NCBI RefSeq assembly: GCF_900112425.1
Contig: NZ_FOLP01000011.1
Coordinates: 124,001-188,000, forward strand
DNA length: 64,000 bases
DNA from: Variovorax sp. OK212
Lineage (GTDB): Bacteria > Pseudomonadota > Gammaproteobacteria > Burkholderiales > Burkholderiaceae_C
Reading direction: 5' to 3'
How positions within the stretch are numbered: position 1 is the stretch's first letter; every line of letters begins with the position of its first letter. The position numbers and the translations under genes were made by a program. The notes beneath the pieces were generated by a model. That model made no database searches, was not told where the DNA came from, and saw only the letters and a program-made list of their open reading frames with translations. Positions 1-8,206 of this stretch are shown piece after piece.

Positions 1-2
1 TC

Positions 3-62
3 TCGGTGTGGATCATCGCGGCCGTGTTCCTCTTCAAGTTCGCCTATGTCGGCGCCCATTGA
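3..62 (+). CDS. C-terminal end of a putative membrane protein (cut by window edge)
   Basis: An open frame entering from the left edge ends with SVWIIAAVFLFKFAYVGAH followed by TGA at 60-62. The segment is hydrophobic, so this could be the last transmembrane helix of a small membrane protein, but only 19 residues are visible. No family can be assigned. It is followed by 121 bases without a gene before the ABC importer operon. Confidence 0.4.
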   Translation, partial: SVWIIAAVFLFKFAYVGAH

Positions 63-119
63 CCTGATGTCAAGGCGGATATGACCGGGTGCTGAGGCGC
101 TCGGGCCGGGGGCGGTGTC

Positions 120-136
120 GCTATTAAACTTATAGC
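120..136. repeat. Inverted repeat GCTAT-N7-ATAGC upstream of the BMP importer
   Basis: GCTAT at 120-124 and its perfect reverse complement ATAGC at 132-136 flank the AT-rich spacer TAAACTT, an AT island in a GC-rich intergenic region 47 bases before the first importer gene. It may be an operator or part of a promoter (TATAGC resembles a -10 box). I recall similar GCTAT...ATAGC motifs in Comamonadaceae intergenic DNA, but cannot confirm that here. Confidence 0.45.
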
Positions 137-183
137 TGTACACCGCCTGCGATGTTGAACGAGACACTCACGAAAAACCCGGC

Positions 184-1710
184 ATGACAACCCCCAGACT
201 CCAGCTCGCGCACATCACCAAGCGGTATCCCGCGGTGGTGGCCAACAGCGACATCTCCCTGGCCGTGCAGCCCGGCGAAATCCACGCCGTGCTCGGCGAG
301 AACGGCGCCGGCAAGTCGACCCTGATGAAGATCATCTACGGGTCGGTCAAGCCCGACGAAGGCACCGTCATGTTCGACGGCCAGGCCGTCAACCTGCGCA
401 ACCCGCAGCAGGCCAGGGCGCTGGGCATCAGCATGGTGTTCCAGCACTTCAGCCTGTTCGACACCCTCACCGTGGCCGAGAACGTGTGGCTGGGGCTGGA
501 CAAGTCGCTGCAGCTGGCCGAGGTCACGCGCAACATCACCGCCAAGGCCGGCGAATACGGCCTGGACATCGACCCCGCGCGGCCGGTGCACACGCTGTCG
601 GTGGGCGAGATGCAGCGCGTGGAGATCATCCGCGCGCTGCTGACCAACCCCAAGCTGCTGATCCTGGACGAACCCACCTCGGTGCTCACGCCGCAGGCGG
701 TCGTCAAGCTGTTCAACGTGCTGAAGAAGCTGTCGTCCGAGGGCTGCAGCATCCTGTACATCAGCCACAAGCTGCACGAGATCCAGGAGCTGTGCAGCGC
801 CTGCACCGTGCTGCGCGGAGGCAAGGTCACGGGCGTGTGCAATCCGCAGAACGAAAGCACGCAGTCGCTGTCGCGCCTCATGATCGGCAGCGAGCCGCCG
901 CCGCTGCAGCACCGCCCGGTGCACGCGGGCGCGGCGGCGCTGCGCGTGAAGGGCCTGACGCTGGCGCGCGAAGACCAGTTCGGCGTGGACCTCGAGGCCA
1001 TCTCCTTCGACGTGCGCGCGGGCGAGGTGGTCGGCATTGCCGGGGTTTCGGGCAACGGCCAGAAGGAGCTGCTGTACACGCTGTCGGGCGAGGACGTGCG
1101 CGCCGACGCGGCCATGGTCCAGGTGTTCGACAAGCTGGCCGGCCGGCTGCGCCCGCGCGCGCGGCGCGCGCTGGGCCTGCACTTCGTGCCGGAGGAGCGG
1201 CTGGGCCGCGGCGCCGTGCCCACGCTGGGCCTGGCGCACAACCTGCTGCTCACGCGCAGCGACGCGGTGGGCCGCGGCGGGTGGATCCGCACCGGCGCGC
1301 TCGAGCGCCAGGCCAAGGCCATCATCGAGCGCTTCAAGGTCAAGGCCGGCGGCCCCAAGGCGGCTGCGCGCTCGCTGTCGGGCGGCAACCTGCAGAAATT
1401 CATCGTCGGCCGGGAGATCGACGCCAATCCCAGGCTCTTCATCGTCTCGCAGCCCACCTGGGGCGTGGACGTGGGCGCCGCGGCGCTCATCCATGCCGAG
1501 ATCCTGGCGCTGCGCGACGCCGGCTGCGCCGTGCTGGTCATCAGCGAGGAGCTCGACGAACTGTTCAACATCTGCGACCGGCTGCACGTCATCGCCAAGG
1601 GGCGGCTGTCGCCCTCCATCGACCGCGCGGCGGCCACGCTGCCGCAGATCGGCGAATGGATGAGCGGCCTGTGGCAAGGCCGGCAGCATTCGGAGGCCAC
1701 CCATGCTTAA
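184..1710 (+). CDS. ABC importer ATP-binding protein, nucleoside/BMP type (double NBD)
   Basis: This 508-residue cytoplasmic ATPase carries two fused nucleotide-binding domains, as in sugar and nucleoside importers (RbsA, YufO/NupA). The first has Walker A GENGAGKST near residues 38-46, signature SVGEMQR near 139 and Walker B LLILDEP near 160. The second is degenerate: its P-loop reads GVSGNGQKE (about 287), with signature LSGGNLQKF (about 396) and SQPTWGVDVG in the Walker B region, typical of this subfamily. It is first in an operon with two permeases and a BMP lipoprotein, and overlaps the next gene by 8 bases. The likely substrate is a purine nucleoside or related ligand; this is inferred from the family, not shown by the sequence. 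Confidence 0.93.
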   Translation: MTTPRLQLAHITKRYPAVVANSDISLAVQPGEIHAVLGENGAGKSTLMKIIYGSVKPDEGTVMFDGQAVNLRNPQQARALGISMVFQHFSLFDTLTVAENVWLGLDKSLQLAEVTRNITAKAGEYGLDIDPARPVHTLSVGEMQRVEIIRALLTNPKLLILDEPTSVLTPQAVVKLFNVLKKLSSEGCSILYISHKLHEIQELCSACTVLRGGKVTGVCNPQNESTQSLSRLMIGSEPPPLQHRPVHAGAAALRVKGLTLAREDQFGVDLEAISFDVRAGEVVGIAGVSGNGQKELLYTLSGEDVRADAAMVQVFDKLAGRLRPRARRALGLHFVPEERLGRGAVPTLGLAHNLLLTRSDAVGRGGWIRTGALERQAKAIIERFKVKAGGPKAAARSLSGGNLQKFIVGREIDANPRLFIVSQPTWGVDVGAAALIHAEILALRDAGCAVLVISEELDELFNICDRLHVIAKGRLSPSIDRAAATLPQIGEWMSGLWQGRQHSEATHA

Positions 1711-2854
1711 GCTCGAACCCCGCCCGGAGCTCTCGCGCTTCTGGAGCTATGCCTCGCCGATCCTGGCGCTGCTGATCACCGTGTTGATCGGCGTGGCGCT
1801 GTTCGCCGCGCTCGGCAAGGACCCGGTGAAGGGCCTGCTGGTGTTCTTCTACGAACCCATCAAGAACGGCTACGCCATCGGCGAGCTGATGGTCAAGGCC
1901 ACGCCGCTGCTGATCATCGCGCTGGGGCTGGCCGTGTGCTTCCGCTCGAACGTGTGGAACATCGGCGCCGAAGGGCAGTTCGTGTTCGGCGCCATCGCGG
2001 CCGGCGGCGTGGCGCTGCTGGCCGACAAGAACACGGGCCAGTGGATCGTGGCGGCCATCCTGGTCGCGGGCATCCTCGGCGGCATGGTGTGGGCGGGCAT
2101 CGTCGCGTTCCTGCGCGACAAGTGCAACGCCAACGAGATCCTGGTGAGCCTGATGCTGGTCTACGTGGCCACGCTGCTGCTGGGCTACATGGTCTACGGG
2201 CCCTGGAAAGACCCGAACGGCTACAACTTCCCGCAGACCAAGACCTTCGAGGCCATCACGCAGATCCCGCGCCTGTTCAAGGGCTCGCGCGTGACGATCG
2301 GGCTGGTCATCGCGCTGGTGGGCGCGGGGGCGCTGTGGGTGTTCCTGTTCCGCACGCGGGCGGGCTTCGCGCAGCAGGTCGGCGGCCTGGCGCCGGCGGC
2401 CTCGCGCTACGCCGGCTTCTCGGCGCGCCGCGCCGTGTGGATCGCGTTGCTGACCTCCGGCGGCGCGGCCGGCCTGGCCGGCGCGCTCGAAGTGGCCGGC
2501 CCGCTCGGCCAGCTCACGCCGTACGTGCCGGCGGGCTACGGCTTCGCGGCCATCATCGTGGCCTTCGTCGGCCGGCTGCACCCGGTGGGCATGGTCTTCT
2601 CGGCCATCCTGATGAGCATGTTCTACATAGGCGGCGAGCTCGCGCAGTCGCGCCTCGGCCTGCCCAAGTCGCTGACCGGCGTGTTCCAGGGCCTGCTGCT
2701 GTTCACGCTGCTGGCCTGCGACACGCTCATTGCGTACCGCGTGCGCCGCAAGGCGGCCGCCAAGGCCGCTGCCGCCACCATGACGACGGCCTCGCTGCAG
2801 GCCAGCACGCCGATCACCGCACCCGTCGCGCGTGCCACCGAAGGGAGCCACTGA
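1703..2854 (+). CDS. ABC importer permease 1, nucleoside/BMP type
   Basis: A 383-residue polytopic inner-membrane protein of the BPD_transp_2 (LivH/RbsC-like) family, comparable to YufP/NupB. It has many hydrophobic segments and the motif NVWNIGAEGQFVFGA typical of nucleoside-type permeases. The Ala/Thr-rich C-terminal tail (about residues 350-383) is low complexity. Its ATG lies inside the end of the ATPase gene (8-base overlap), which suggests translational coupling. It should form the translocation pore with the next gene product. Confidence 0.92.
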   Translation: MLKLEPRPELSRFWSYASPILALLITVLIGVALFAALGKDPVKGLLVFFYEPIKNGYAIGELMVKATPLLIIALGLAVCFRSNVWNIGAEGQFVFGAIAAGGVALLADKNTGQWIVAAILVAGILGGMVWAGIVAFLRDKCNANEILVSLMLVYVATLLLGYMVYGPWKDPNGYNFPQTKTFEAITQIPRLFKGSRVTIGLVIALVGAGALWVFLFRTRAGFAQQVGGLAPAASRYAGFSARRAVWIALLTSGGAAGLAGALEVAGPLGQLTPYVPAGYGFAAIIVAFVGRLHPVGMVFSAILMSMFYIGGELAQSRLGLPKSLTGVFQGLLLFTLLACDTLIAYRVRRKAAAKAAAATMTTASLQASTPITAPVARATEGSH

Positions 2855-2856
2855 CC

Positions 2857-3777
2857 ATGGAAAGCTACGCACTCCTGCTCGGCTCCACGCTGAGCGCGGG
2901 CACCGTGCTCGCCATTGCGGCGCTGGGCCTGCTCATCAACGAGAAGGCCGGCATCGTCAACCTGGGCGCCGAGGGCCTGATGCTGTGCGCCGCCATCGCG
3001 GGCTTTGCCACGGTGGTCGTCACGCGCAACCCCTGGCTGGGCTTCCTGGCCGGCATGGCGGCGGGCGCGCTGCTGGCGGCCTTCTTCGGCGTGCTGGTGA
3101 TCTGGCTCAACACCAACCAGTACGCGACCGGGCTGGCGCTGAGCCTGTTCGGCGTGGGCTTCTCGGCCTTCGCGGGCATCAACTTCGTGCAGGCCAAGCT
3201 GCCCGAGAGCGTGTCGTACGCCATTCCCGTGCTCGGCGACATTCCGCTGGTCGGCCCGGCGCTGTTCCGCCACCACCCGATGGTGTATTTCGCGGTGGTG
3301 CTCACCTTCGCGCTGATCTGGTTCCTGTACCGCACGCGCGCCGGCCTGGTGCTGCGCTCGGTCGGCGAATCGCCCGAGTCGGCGCATGCGCTGGGCTACC
3401 CGGTGCGGCGCATCCGCTTCCTGGCGGTGATCGCGGGCGGCGCGCTGTGCGGGCTGGCGGGGGCCTACCTGTCCACCGTCTACACCCCGCTGTGGGTCGA
3501 GGGCATGGTCGCGGGCCGCGGCTGGATCGCGCTGGCGCTCACCACCTTCGCCACCTGGCGGCCGGTTCGCGTGCTGCTGGGCGCCTACCTGTTCGGCGGC
3601 GTGACGATGCTGGGCTTTCACCTGCAGAGCAGCGGCATCGACGTGCCCGTGCAGTTCCTCAGCATGCTGCAGTACATCGCCCCCATCGTGGTGCTGGCGC
3701 TGATCTCGCGCAACCCGACGTTCATCCGCGCCAACATGCCGGCTTCCATCGGGAAACCGTTCTACCCCGGCTCATAA
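2857..3777 (+). CDS. ABC importer permease 2, nucleoside/BMP type
   Basis: A 306-residue polytopic permease of the same family as its upstream neighbour, comparable to YufQ/NupC. It contains NEKAGIVNLGAEGLMLCAA, the equivalent of the conserved permease motif. The frame is open far upstream, but the ATG at 2857, two bases after the stop of permease 1 and preceded by GGGAG (2843-2847), is the sensible start; the upstream part is a shadow of permease 1. It ends 48 bases before the binding-protein gene. Confidence 0.92.
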   Translation: MESYALLLGSTLSAGTVLAIAALGLLINEKAGIVNLGAEGLMLCAAIAGFATVVVTRNPWLGFLAGMAAGALLAAFFGVLVIWLNTNQYATGLALSLFGVGFSAFAGINFVQAKLPESVSYAIPVLGDIPLVGPALFRHHPMVYFAVVLTFALIWFLYRTRAGLVLRSVGESPESAHALGYPVRRIRFLAVIAGGALCGLAGAYLSTVYTPLWVEGMVAGRGWIALALTTFATWRPVRVLLGAYLFGGVTMLGFHLQSSGIDVPVQFLSMLQYIAPIVVLALISRNPTFIRANMPASIGKPFYPGS

Positions 3778-3825
3778 TCGCGTTCTCGTTTTTCCGCCAA
3801 CCTGTCCTTTTGAGGATTTCCGACA

Positions 3826-4998
3826 ATGAATGATCTGAACAAGCGCTCCCTGCTCAAGCTGGCCGCCCTCACGGCGGTCGCTTCGGCGGCCCTGATCGGC
3901 TGCGGCAAGAAAGAAGAAGCGGCAGCACCGGCCGCGGCGCCCGCTCCGGCCCCGGCACCCGCCGCAGCGGCACCCGCCCCGGCAGCGCCGCTGAACATCG
4001 CATTCGCCTATGTCGGACCCGTGGGCGACGGCGGCTGGACCTTCGCGCACGACAACGCCCGCAAGGCGCTCGAGAAGGAATTCGGCGACAAGATCAAGAC
4101 CACCTTCGTCGAAAGCGTGCCCGAAGGCGCCGACGCCGAGCGCGTGTTCCGCGACATGGTCGGCCAGGGCAACAAGCTGATCTTCGGCACCACCTTCGGC
4201 TACATGGAACCCATGCTGAAGGTCGCGGCCGACAGCAAGGACGTGAAGTTCGAGCACGCCACCGGCTACAAGACCGCCGAGAACATGCGCACCTACGACA
4301 GCCGCACGTACGAAGGCGCGTACATGGCCGGCGTGATCGCCGGTGCCATGACCAAGAGCAACACGCTGGGCGTGGTCGGCTCGGTGCCGATTCCCGAAGT
4401 GCTGCGCAACATCAACAGCTTCACGCTGGGCGCGCAGTCGGTCAACCCGAAGATCACGACCAAGGTCGTGTGGGTGAACGAATGGTTCAGCCCGCCGAAG
4501 GAAACCGAAGCCGCCACCGCCCTGATCAACGGCGGCGCCGACGTGCTGTTCCAGAACACCGACTCGCCGGCCGTGCTCAAGACCGCGCAAGAAAAGGGCA
4601 AGCGCGCCTTCGGCTGGGACTCCGACATGACCGCCTACGGTCCCAAGGCCCACCTGGCCTCGGCCACCATCAACTGGACCCCGTACTACATCAAGGCCAC
4701 CCAGGAAGCCCTGGACGGCAAGTGGGCCACCGGCACCAGCTGGTGGGGCGTGAAGGAAGGCGCCATCGACCTCGTGTCGATCGCCGACGACGTGCCGGCC
4801 GAAGCCAAGGCCAAGGTCGAGGAAGTCAAGAAGGGCCTGAAGGACGGCAGCTTCGTGATCTGGAAGGGTCCGATCCTGGGCCAGGACGGCAAGGAAGTGA
4901 TCGCCAAGGATGCCGTGGCCGACGACAAGTTCCTGTCGGGCGTGAACTTCTACGTCAAGGGCGTGGAAGGCAAGGTGCCGGGCGGCGACAAGAAGTAA
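3826..4998 (+). CDS. BMP-family substrate-binding lipoprotein of the ABC importer
   Basis: A 390-residue member of the basic membrane protein (BMP/PnrA-like, Bmp PF02608) family, the periplasmic receptor for the preceding permeases. It has a lipoprotein signal with lipobox LIGC (acylated Cys 26), then a KKEE stretch and a low-complexity Ala/Pro linker to about residue 56. The mature domain starts at PLNIAFAYVGPVGDGGWT, typical of the family, and GWDSDM is the usual ligand-pocket region. A GAGGA ribosome-binding site lies about 9 bases before the ATG. It closes the operon and is followed by a terminator. A purine nucleoside ligand is likely by family. Confidence 0.93.
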   Translation: MNDLNKRSLLKLAALTAVASAALIGCGKKEEAAAPAAAPAPAPAPAAAAPAPAAPLNIAFAYVGPVGDGGWTFAHDNARKALEKEFGDKIKTTFVESVPEGADAERVFRDMVGQGNKLIFGTTFGYMEPMLKVAADSKDVKFEHATGYKTAENMRTYDSRTYEGAYMAGVIAGAMTKSNTLGVVGSVPIPEVLRNINSFTLGAQSVNPKITTKVVWVNEWFSPPKETEAATALINGGADVLFQNTDSPAVLKTAQEKGKRAFGWDSDMTAYGPKAHLASATINWTPYYIKATQEALDGKWATGTSWWGVKEGAIDLVSIADDVPAEAKAKVEEVKKGLKDGSFVIWKGPILGQDGKEVIAKDAVADDKFLSGVNFYVKGVEGKVPGGDKK

Positions 4999-5021
4999 TT
5001 CTTCCGTCCGTACGATCCGAG

Positions 5022-5044
5022 GGCCGCCCGTGGGCGGCCTTTGT
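5022..5044 (+). terminator. Rho-independent terminator after the BMP importer operon
   Basis: GGCCGCC pairs perfectly with GGCGGCC around a CGTG loop (5022-5039) and is followed by TTTG. It lies 24 bases after the stop codon of the binding-protein gene, the expected place to end the four-gene transcript. Confidence 0.75.
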
Positions 5045-5061
5045 CATTTGAAGAAGGAAGA

Positions 5062-5484
5062 ATGCGCACCATGAAATTCCAGGGCATTGCCGCTGCATGC
5101 ACGGGGCTGTTGTCGGCCTCGTTCTTATCCATCGCCTGCGCTGCACCGGCCGCACCGACTGCACCGGCTGCATCGGCCGTGTTCACGCAAGACGAGCAAC
5201 CCCTGCGCCAGGCCGTCGAAGACGCCGCCATGTGCTTCCACTTCGCGGGCGAGTTCTCGGGCGACGGCTCCGCGCGCGACAAGGAAGTGGCGCGCGCGCA
5301 GCGCAAGGTCTGCAGGAAGGACGGCCAGCGCCTCGTGATGCAGGCCTACAGGAAGAACCCGCGCGACGAGCGCCTGTACCCCGCCGTGCTGATGCTCGAC
5401 GGGCTGGTGCCCGGGGCGCCGCTGCCTGCCGTCGAGAAGGCGCGCCTGTGCGCCGCCGCGAAGACGGAGCTGGTCTGCGAGTGA
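5062..5484 (+). CDS. Small secreted protein of unknown function
   Basis: A 140-residue protein with an N-terminal signal peptide (hydrophobic GIAAACTGLLSASFLSIACAA). An Ala/Pro linker is followed by a charged, probably helical domain with cysteines at AMCFHF, KVCRK, RLCAA and LVCE, consistent with two disulfides in the periplasm. I do not recognise the family. GAAGGA lies just before ATG 5062; the second ATG at 5071 is also possible. The gene begins right after the importer terminator and looks monocistronic. Confidence 0.7.
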   Translation: MRTMKFQGIAAACTGLLSASFLSIACAAPAAPTAPAASAVFTQDEQPLRQAVEDAAMCFHFAGEFSGDGSARDKEVARAQRKVCRKDGQRLVMQAYRKNPRDERLYPAVLMLDGLVPGAPLPAVEKARLCAAAKTELVCE

Positions 5485-5538
5485 CGCGCACCGGCGCCAG
5501 AAGCAGAGCCAGCACGGGCACCCGCATCGGCGACTAAC

Positions 5539-6465
5539 ATGCGCCCCATGCCATCTCCCTCCTGCGGCGACAGCCGCTTCGGCCAGCGCCTGGCGATGCA
5601 GTACGGCGTCGACGCCGTGCCCTCGCTCGTCGCCACCTCGCGCTGGGGCTCGGAGCTGGTCATTGCGCACATGCACTACGAGCAGCCGCACCTGTTCGTG
5701 CTGCCGCCGCTGCCCGCCGAGGACGCCTTCGTGCTCAGCGTGGAAATCGCCTCGGGCGGCAGCCGGCGCATCCGCAGCGGCGGCACCGAACTGCGGCTGG
5801 GCCTGCAGCAGGAGGGCGCCTTCCACATCGCCGACCTGTCGCAGTGCGCCAGCGCCTACGTGTGCAGCCCGTTCCATTCGATGCTGTTCCACCTGCCGCG
5901 CACCACCATCGACGCCTTCGCCGAAGAGATGGACGTGCCGCGCGTGGGCGCGCTGCGTTGCGACGCGGGCACGGTCGACCCGGTGGTGGCCAGCCTGGGC
6001 CGGGCCATGCTGCCGGCGCTGATGCAGCCCGAGACGGCGAGCACGCTGTTCGTCGACCACCTCACGCTGGCGCTGAAGGCCCATGTGCTGCACGCCTACG
6101 GCGGCGTGGCGGGCGCGGCCAGTGCCGAGCCGCGCGGCCTGGCGCCCTGGCAGGAGCGCCGAGCCAAGGCCTTCCTGATGGCGCACCTGGCCGGCGACGT
6201 GTCGCTGGCCGAGGTGGCGCGCGAATGCGCGCTGTCGCGCAGCCATTTCAGCAAGGCCTTCAAGCAGACCACGGGGCAGACACCGCACGCGTGGCTGGTG
6301 TCGCAGCGCGTGGCGGCGGCACGCCGTCTGCTGGCGCAACCCGAGCTGCCGATCGCGGAGATCGCCGCGGCCTGCGGCTTCTCCGACCAGAGCCACCTGA
6401 CGCGGGTGTTTTCCGCGCATGTGGGGACGTCGCCGGCACGCTGGCGGCGCCTGAACGCGGATTGA
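5539..6465 (+). CDS. AraC-family transcriptional regulator
   Basis: A 308-residue regulator with an N-terminal sensing domain (about 1-190) and a C-terminal AraC/XylS DNA-binding domain. The two helix-turn-helices are SLAEVARECALSRSHFSKAF (about 221-240) and IAEIAAACGFSDQSHLTRVF (about 271-290). The C-terminal half closely resembles the AraC-type protein at 48323-49288. No metabolic gene is coupled to it, so its target is unknown. Met 4 at 5548 is an alternative start, as no clear ribosome-binding site decides. Confidence 0.9.
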   Translation: MRPMPSPSCGDSRFGQRLAMQYGVDAVPSLVATSRWGSELVIAHMHYEQPHLFVLPPLPAEDAFVLSVEIASGGSRRIRSGGTELRLGLQQEGAFHIADLSQCASAYVCSPFHSMLFHLPRTTIDAFAEEMDVPRVGALRCDAGTVDPVVASLGRAMLPALMQPETASTLFVDHLTLALKAHVLHAYGGVAGAASAEPRGLAPWQERRAKAFLMAHLAGDVSLAEVARECALSRSHFSKAFKQTTGQTPHAWLVSQRVAAARRLLAQPELPIAEIAAACGFSDQSHLTRVFSAHVGTSPARWRRLNAD

Positions 6466-6540
6466 GCGCCGGCTGAGCGCAGGTTGGCGCCGGCTGAGCG
6501 CCGATTGGGGCCGATCGAGCTTCGGCTGAACGCCGACCGA
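6463..6540 (+). repeat. Imperfect ~11-bp repeats starting at the AraC stop codon
   Basis: From the TGA of the AraC gene onward the motif TGAGCGCCGGC recurs with variation about seven times (for example at 6463, 6474 and 6495, and as CTGAACGCCG near 6525). No gene occupies this stretch. Similar CTGAACGCC units follow the next gene at 8176-8204. Confidence 0.6.
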
Positions 6541-6652
6541 TTCGCGCATCCGTCTTCCCATGAAAAAGGGATGGGCAGTGTCGCGGGCGGACGGGAACAT
6601 CCACGCATCACCCCACCTGGCGACTCGCGCGCCGTCCTCTGCCCACCAGTCC

Positions 6653-8179
6653 ATGCACCGCGCCACGCCGAACCTTCGCCGCCTCCTCGCCCTCGCCCTG
6701 GTGCTGCTGTGCACCCAACTGACCGGCTGCTTCACCGTCGCCCACGCCGTGCTCGACTCCGCCATCCAGGGCGCGGCCGAGGCCAACATGACGCCCGAGA
6801 CCATGGGCATCTCCACGAGCCAGTACCGCGGCTTCGACTGCCGGCACCTGGGCGAGCTGGAACGCAACTTCATCGGCGAGAGCAACAGCGCCGCGAACGA
6901 CGCCATGATGCGCAAGGCCATGGGCTGGCACGTCGACGCGATCCGCCAGGTGCGCCAGGAGCAGGGCTGCGGCGGGGCTTCCGCGACGGCGGGCACTGCG
7001 GCCGTTGCGGCCGCGCCCGCCGGCAACGCGAGCACGACCTTCTATTTCTACTGCTACGCCACCGACATGGACCCGAAGGTCCGCAAGACCGTCGCCAGCA
7101 CCGTGTTCGAGCAATCCGTCCCGGCGATGGACCCCATGGCGCGCTTCAACTACGTCGGTGCCGCCGAAGAAGAGTTCAAGCGCAACGTCGTGCCGCAGCA
7201 CGGCGTGCCGGATGCGCGTGCGACCTGTGCGGTCGAGGACACGCTGGCCAAGGCCAACAGCAGCCGGGCGCGCTACCGCGGCCTGTTCAGCGGTTTCAAC
7301 CTGACCTTCATCGACCTGGCCTGGCGGCCCGTTGCCAAGGCCGTGGCGAGCGCCGCGCCAGCCGCGGGGGCGCCACCGGCCGGCCAGGCCGGCGCCGGCG
7401 ACTCACGCGACTCACGCGGCGTGCGCGGCGCGCTCGGCATCAGGGCCGACGCGGTGAGCGATTCGGTGGGCCGGGCCATGGGCCTGCAGCCGGTTCGCGG
7501 TGCGCTGGTCGTCGAACTGGAGAAGGGCGCCGCCGCCGGACTCAAGCCGCTCGACGTGGTGCTCGAAGTTGCCGGCCAGCCGGTGAACCAGCCCGCCGAC
7601 CTGAGCGCGATCGTGGCCCGCATGCGCCCCGGCTTCAAGGCGCCGCTGCGGGTCTGGCGCGACCGGGCCCTGCACGACGTCGTGGTGGAGGTGGGGTCGA
7701 GGGCGCAGTTTGCCGGTGCCGCCGCTGCACCCGCAGCGCCTGCATCGGTGCCGGCCCCGGTGGCGGCCGCCCCCGTCGCGCTCGACCCGGCCGATGTGCC
7801 GGGCAAGTACTGCGTCGTCTTCATGATGGCCGACGGCAGCGTGGGCAAGCCGGTCGACGTGGCATCGACGGTCTGGGAAACGCGCGCCGAGAACGACGTG
7901 CCGGCGCTGAAGGCCGCGCTGAGCTCCTTTGTCGCCCACATGCGCAGCACGCAACCCGGCGTGTGGCATGCGGACTTCAATGCGCCGGTCTGCTACCAGG
8001 ACAAGTCGGGCTATTGCCAGGCGCGGGCCGTCCACATGTTCGGCACCTCGCAGGACGCCTACCTGCGGTGCGGCGCGACCCGGCGCGAGCTCGATGCGCG
8101 CTTCGAGTCGGAGCTTCGCGATCTGCTGAAGACGGACCCCGCGAAAGCGCAGCGCATCGCGTGGAAGCCCCAGCCCTGA
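6653..8179 (+). CDS. Lipoprotein with an internal PDZ-like domain, function unknown
   Basis: A 508-residue predicted lipoprotein, lipobox LTGC with Cys 26. The start at 6653 puts the signal peptide at the N-terminus; the frame is open to an ATG at 6560, but that would bury it. Residues about 27-215 form a helical region ending in a disordered Ala/Gly linker. A PDZ-like domain follows (about 260-350, with LVVELEKGAAAGLKPLDVVL resembling a PDZ core), then a second Ala/Pro linker and a Cys-containing C-terminal domain (VCYQDKSGYC). No protease triad is visible. It may be an envelope adaptor or substrate-recognition protein. Confidence 0.75.
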   Translation: MHRATPNLRRLLALALVLLCTQLTGCFTVAHAVLDSAIQGAAEANMTPETMGISTSQYRGFDCRHLGELERNFIGESNSAANDAMMRKAMGWHVDAIRQVRQEQGCGGASATAGTAAVAAAPAGNASTTFYFYCYATDMDPKVRKTVASTVFEQSVPAMDPMARFNYVGAAEEEFKRNVVPQHGVPDARATCAVEDTLAKANSSRARYRGLFSGFNLTFIDLAWRPVAKAVASAAPAAGAPPAGQAGAGDSRDSRGVRGALGIRADAVSDSVGRAMGLQPVRGALVVELEKGAAAGLKPLDVVLEVAGQPVNQPADLSAIVARMRPGFKAPLRVWRDRALHDVVVEVGSRAQFAGAAAAPAAPASVPAPVAAAPVALDPADVPGKYCVVFMMADGSVGKPVDVASTVWETRAENDVPALKAALSSFVAHMRSTQPGVWHADFNAPVCYQDKSGYCQARAVHMFGTSQDAYLRCGATRRELDARFESELRDLLKTDPAKAQRIAWKPQP

Positions 8180-8199
8180 ACGGCTGAACGGCTGAACGC
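8176..8199 (+). repeat. Three 8-bp direct repeats at the lipoprotein stop codon
   Basis: CTGAACGG, CTGAACGG and CTGAACGC follow each other from 8176; the TGA of the first copy is the stop codon of the PDZ lipoprotein gene. The unit resembles the repeats upstream of the same gene (6463-6540). Confidence 0.6.
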
Positions 8200-8206
8200 C
8201 GGCCGG

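Noticed and set aside
130..1704. Antisense frame over the ABC ATPase
   Set aside because: His/Gln/Ala-rich shadow; the plus-strand ATPase has all Walker and signature motifs.
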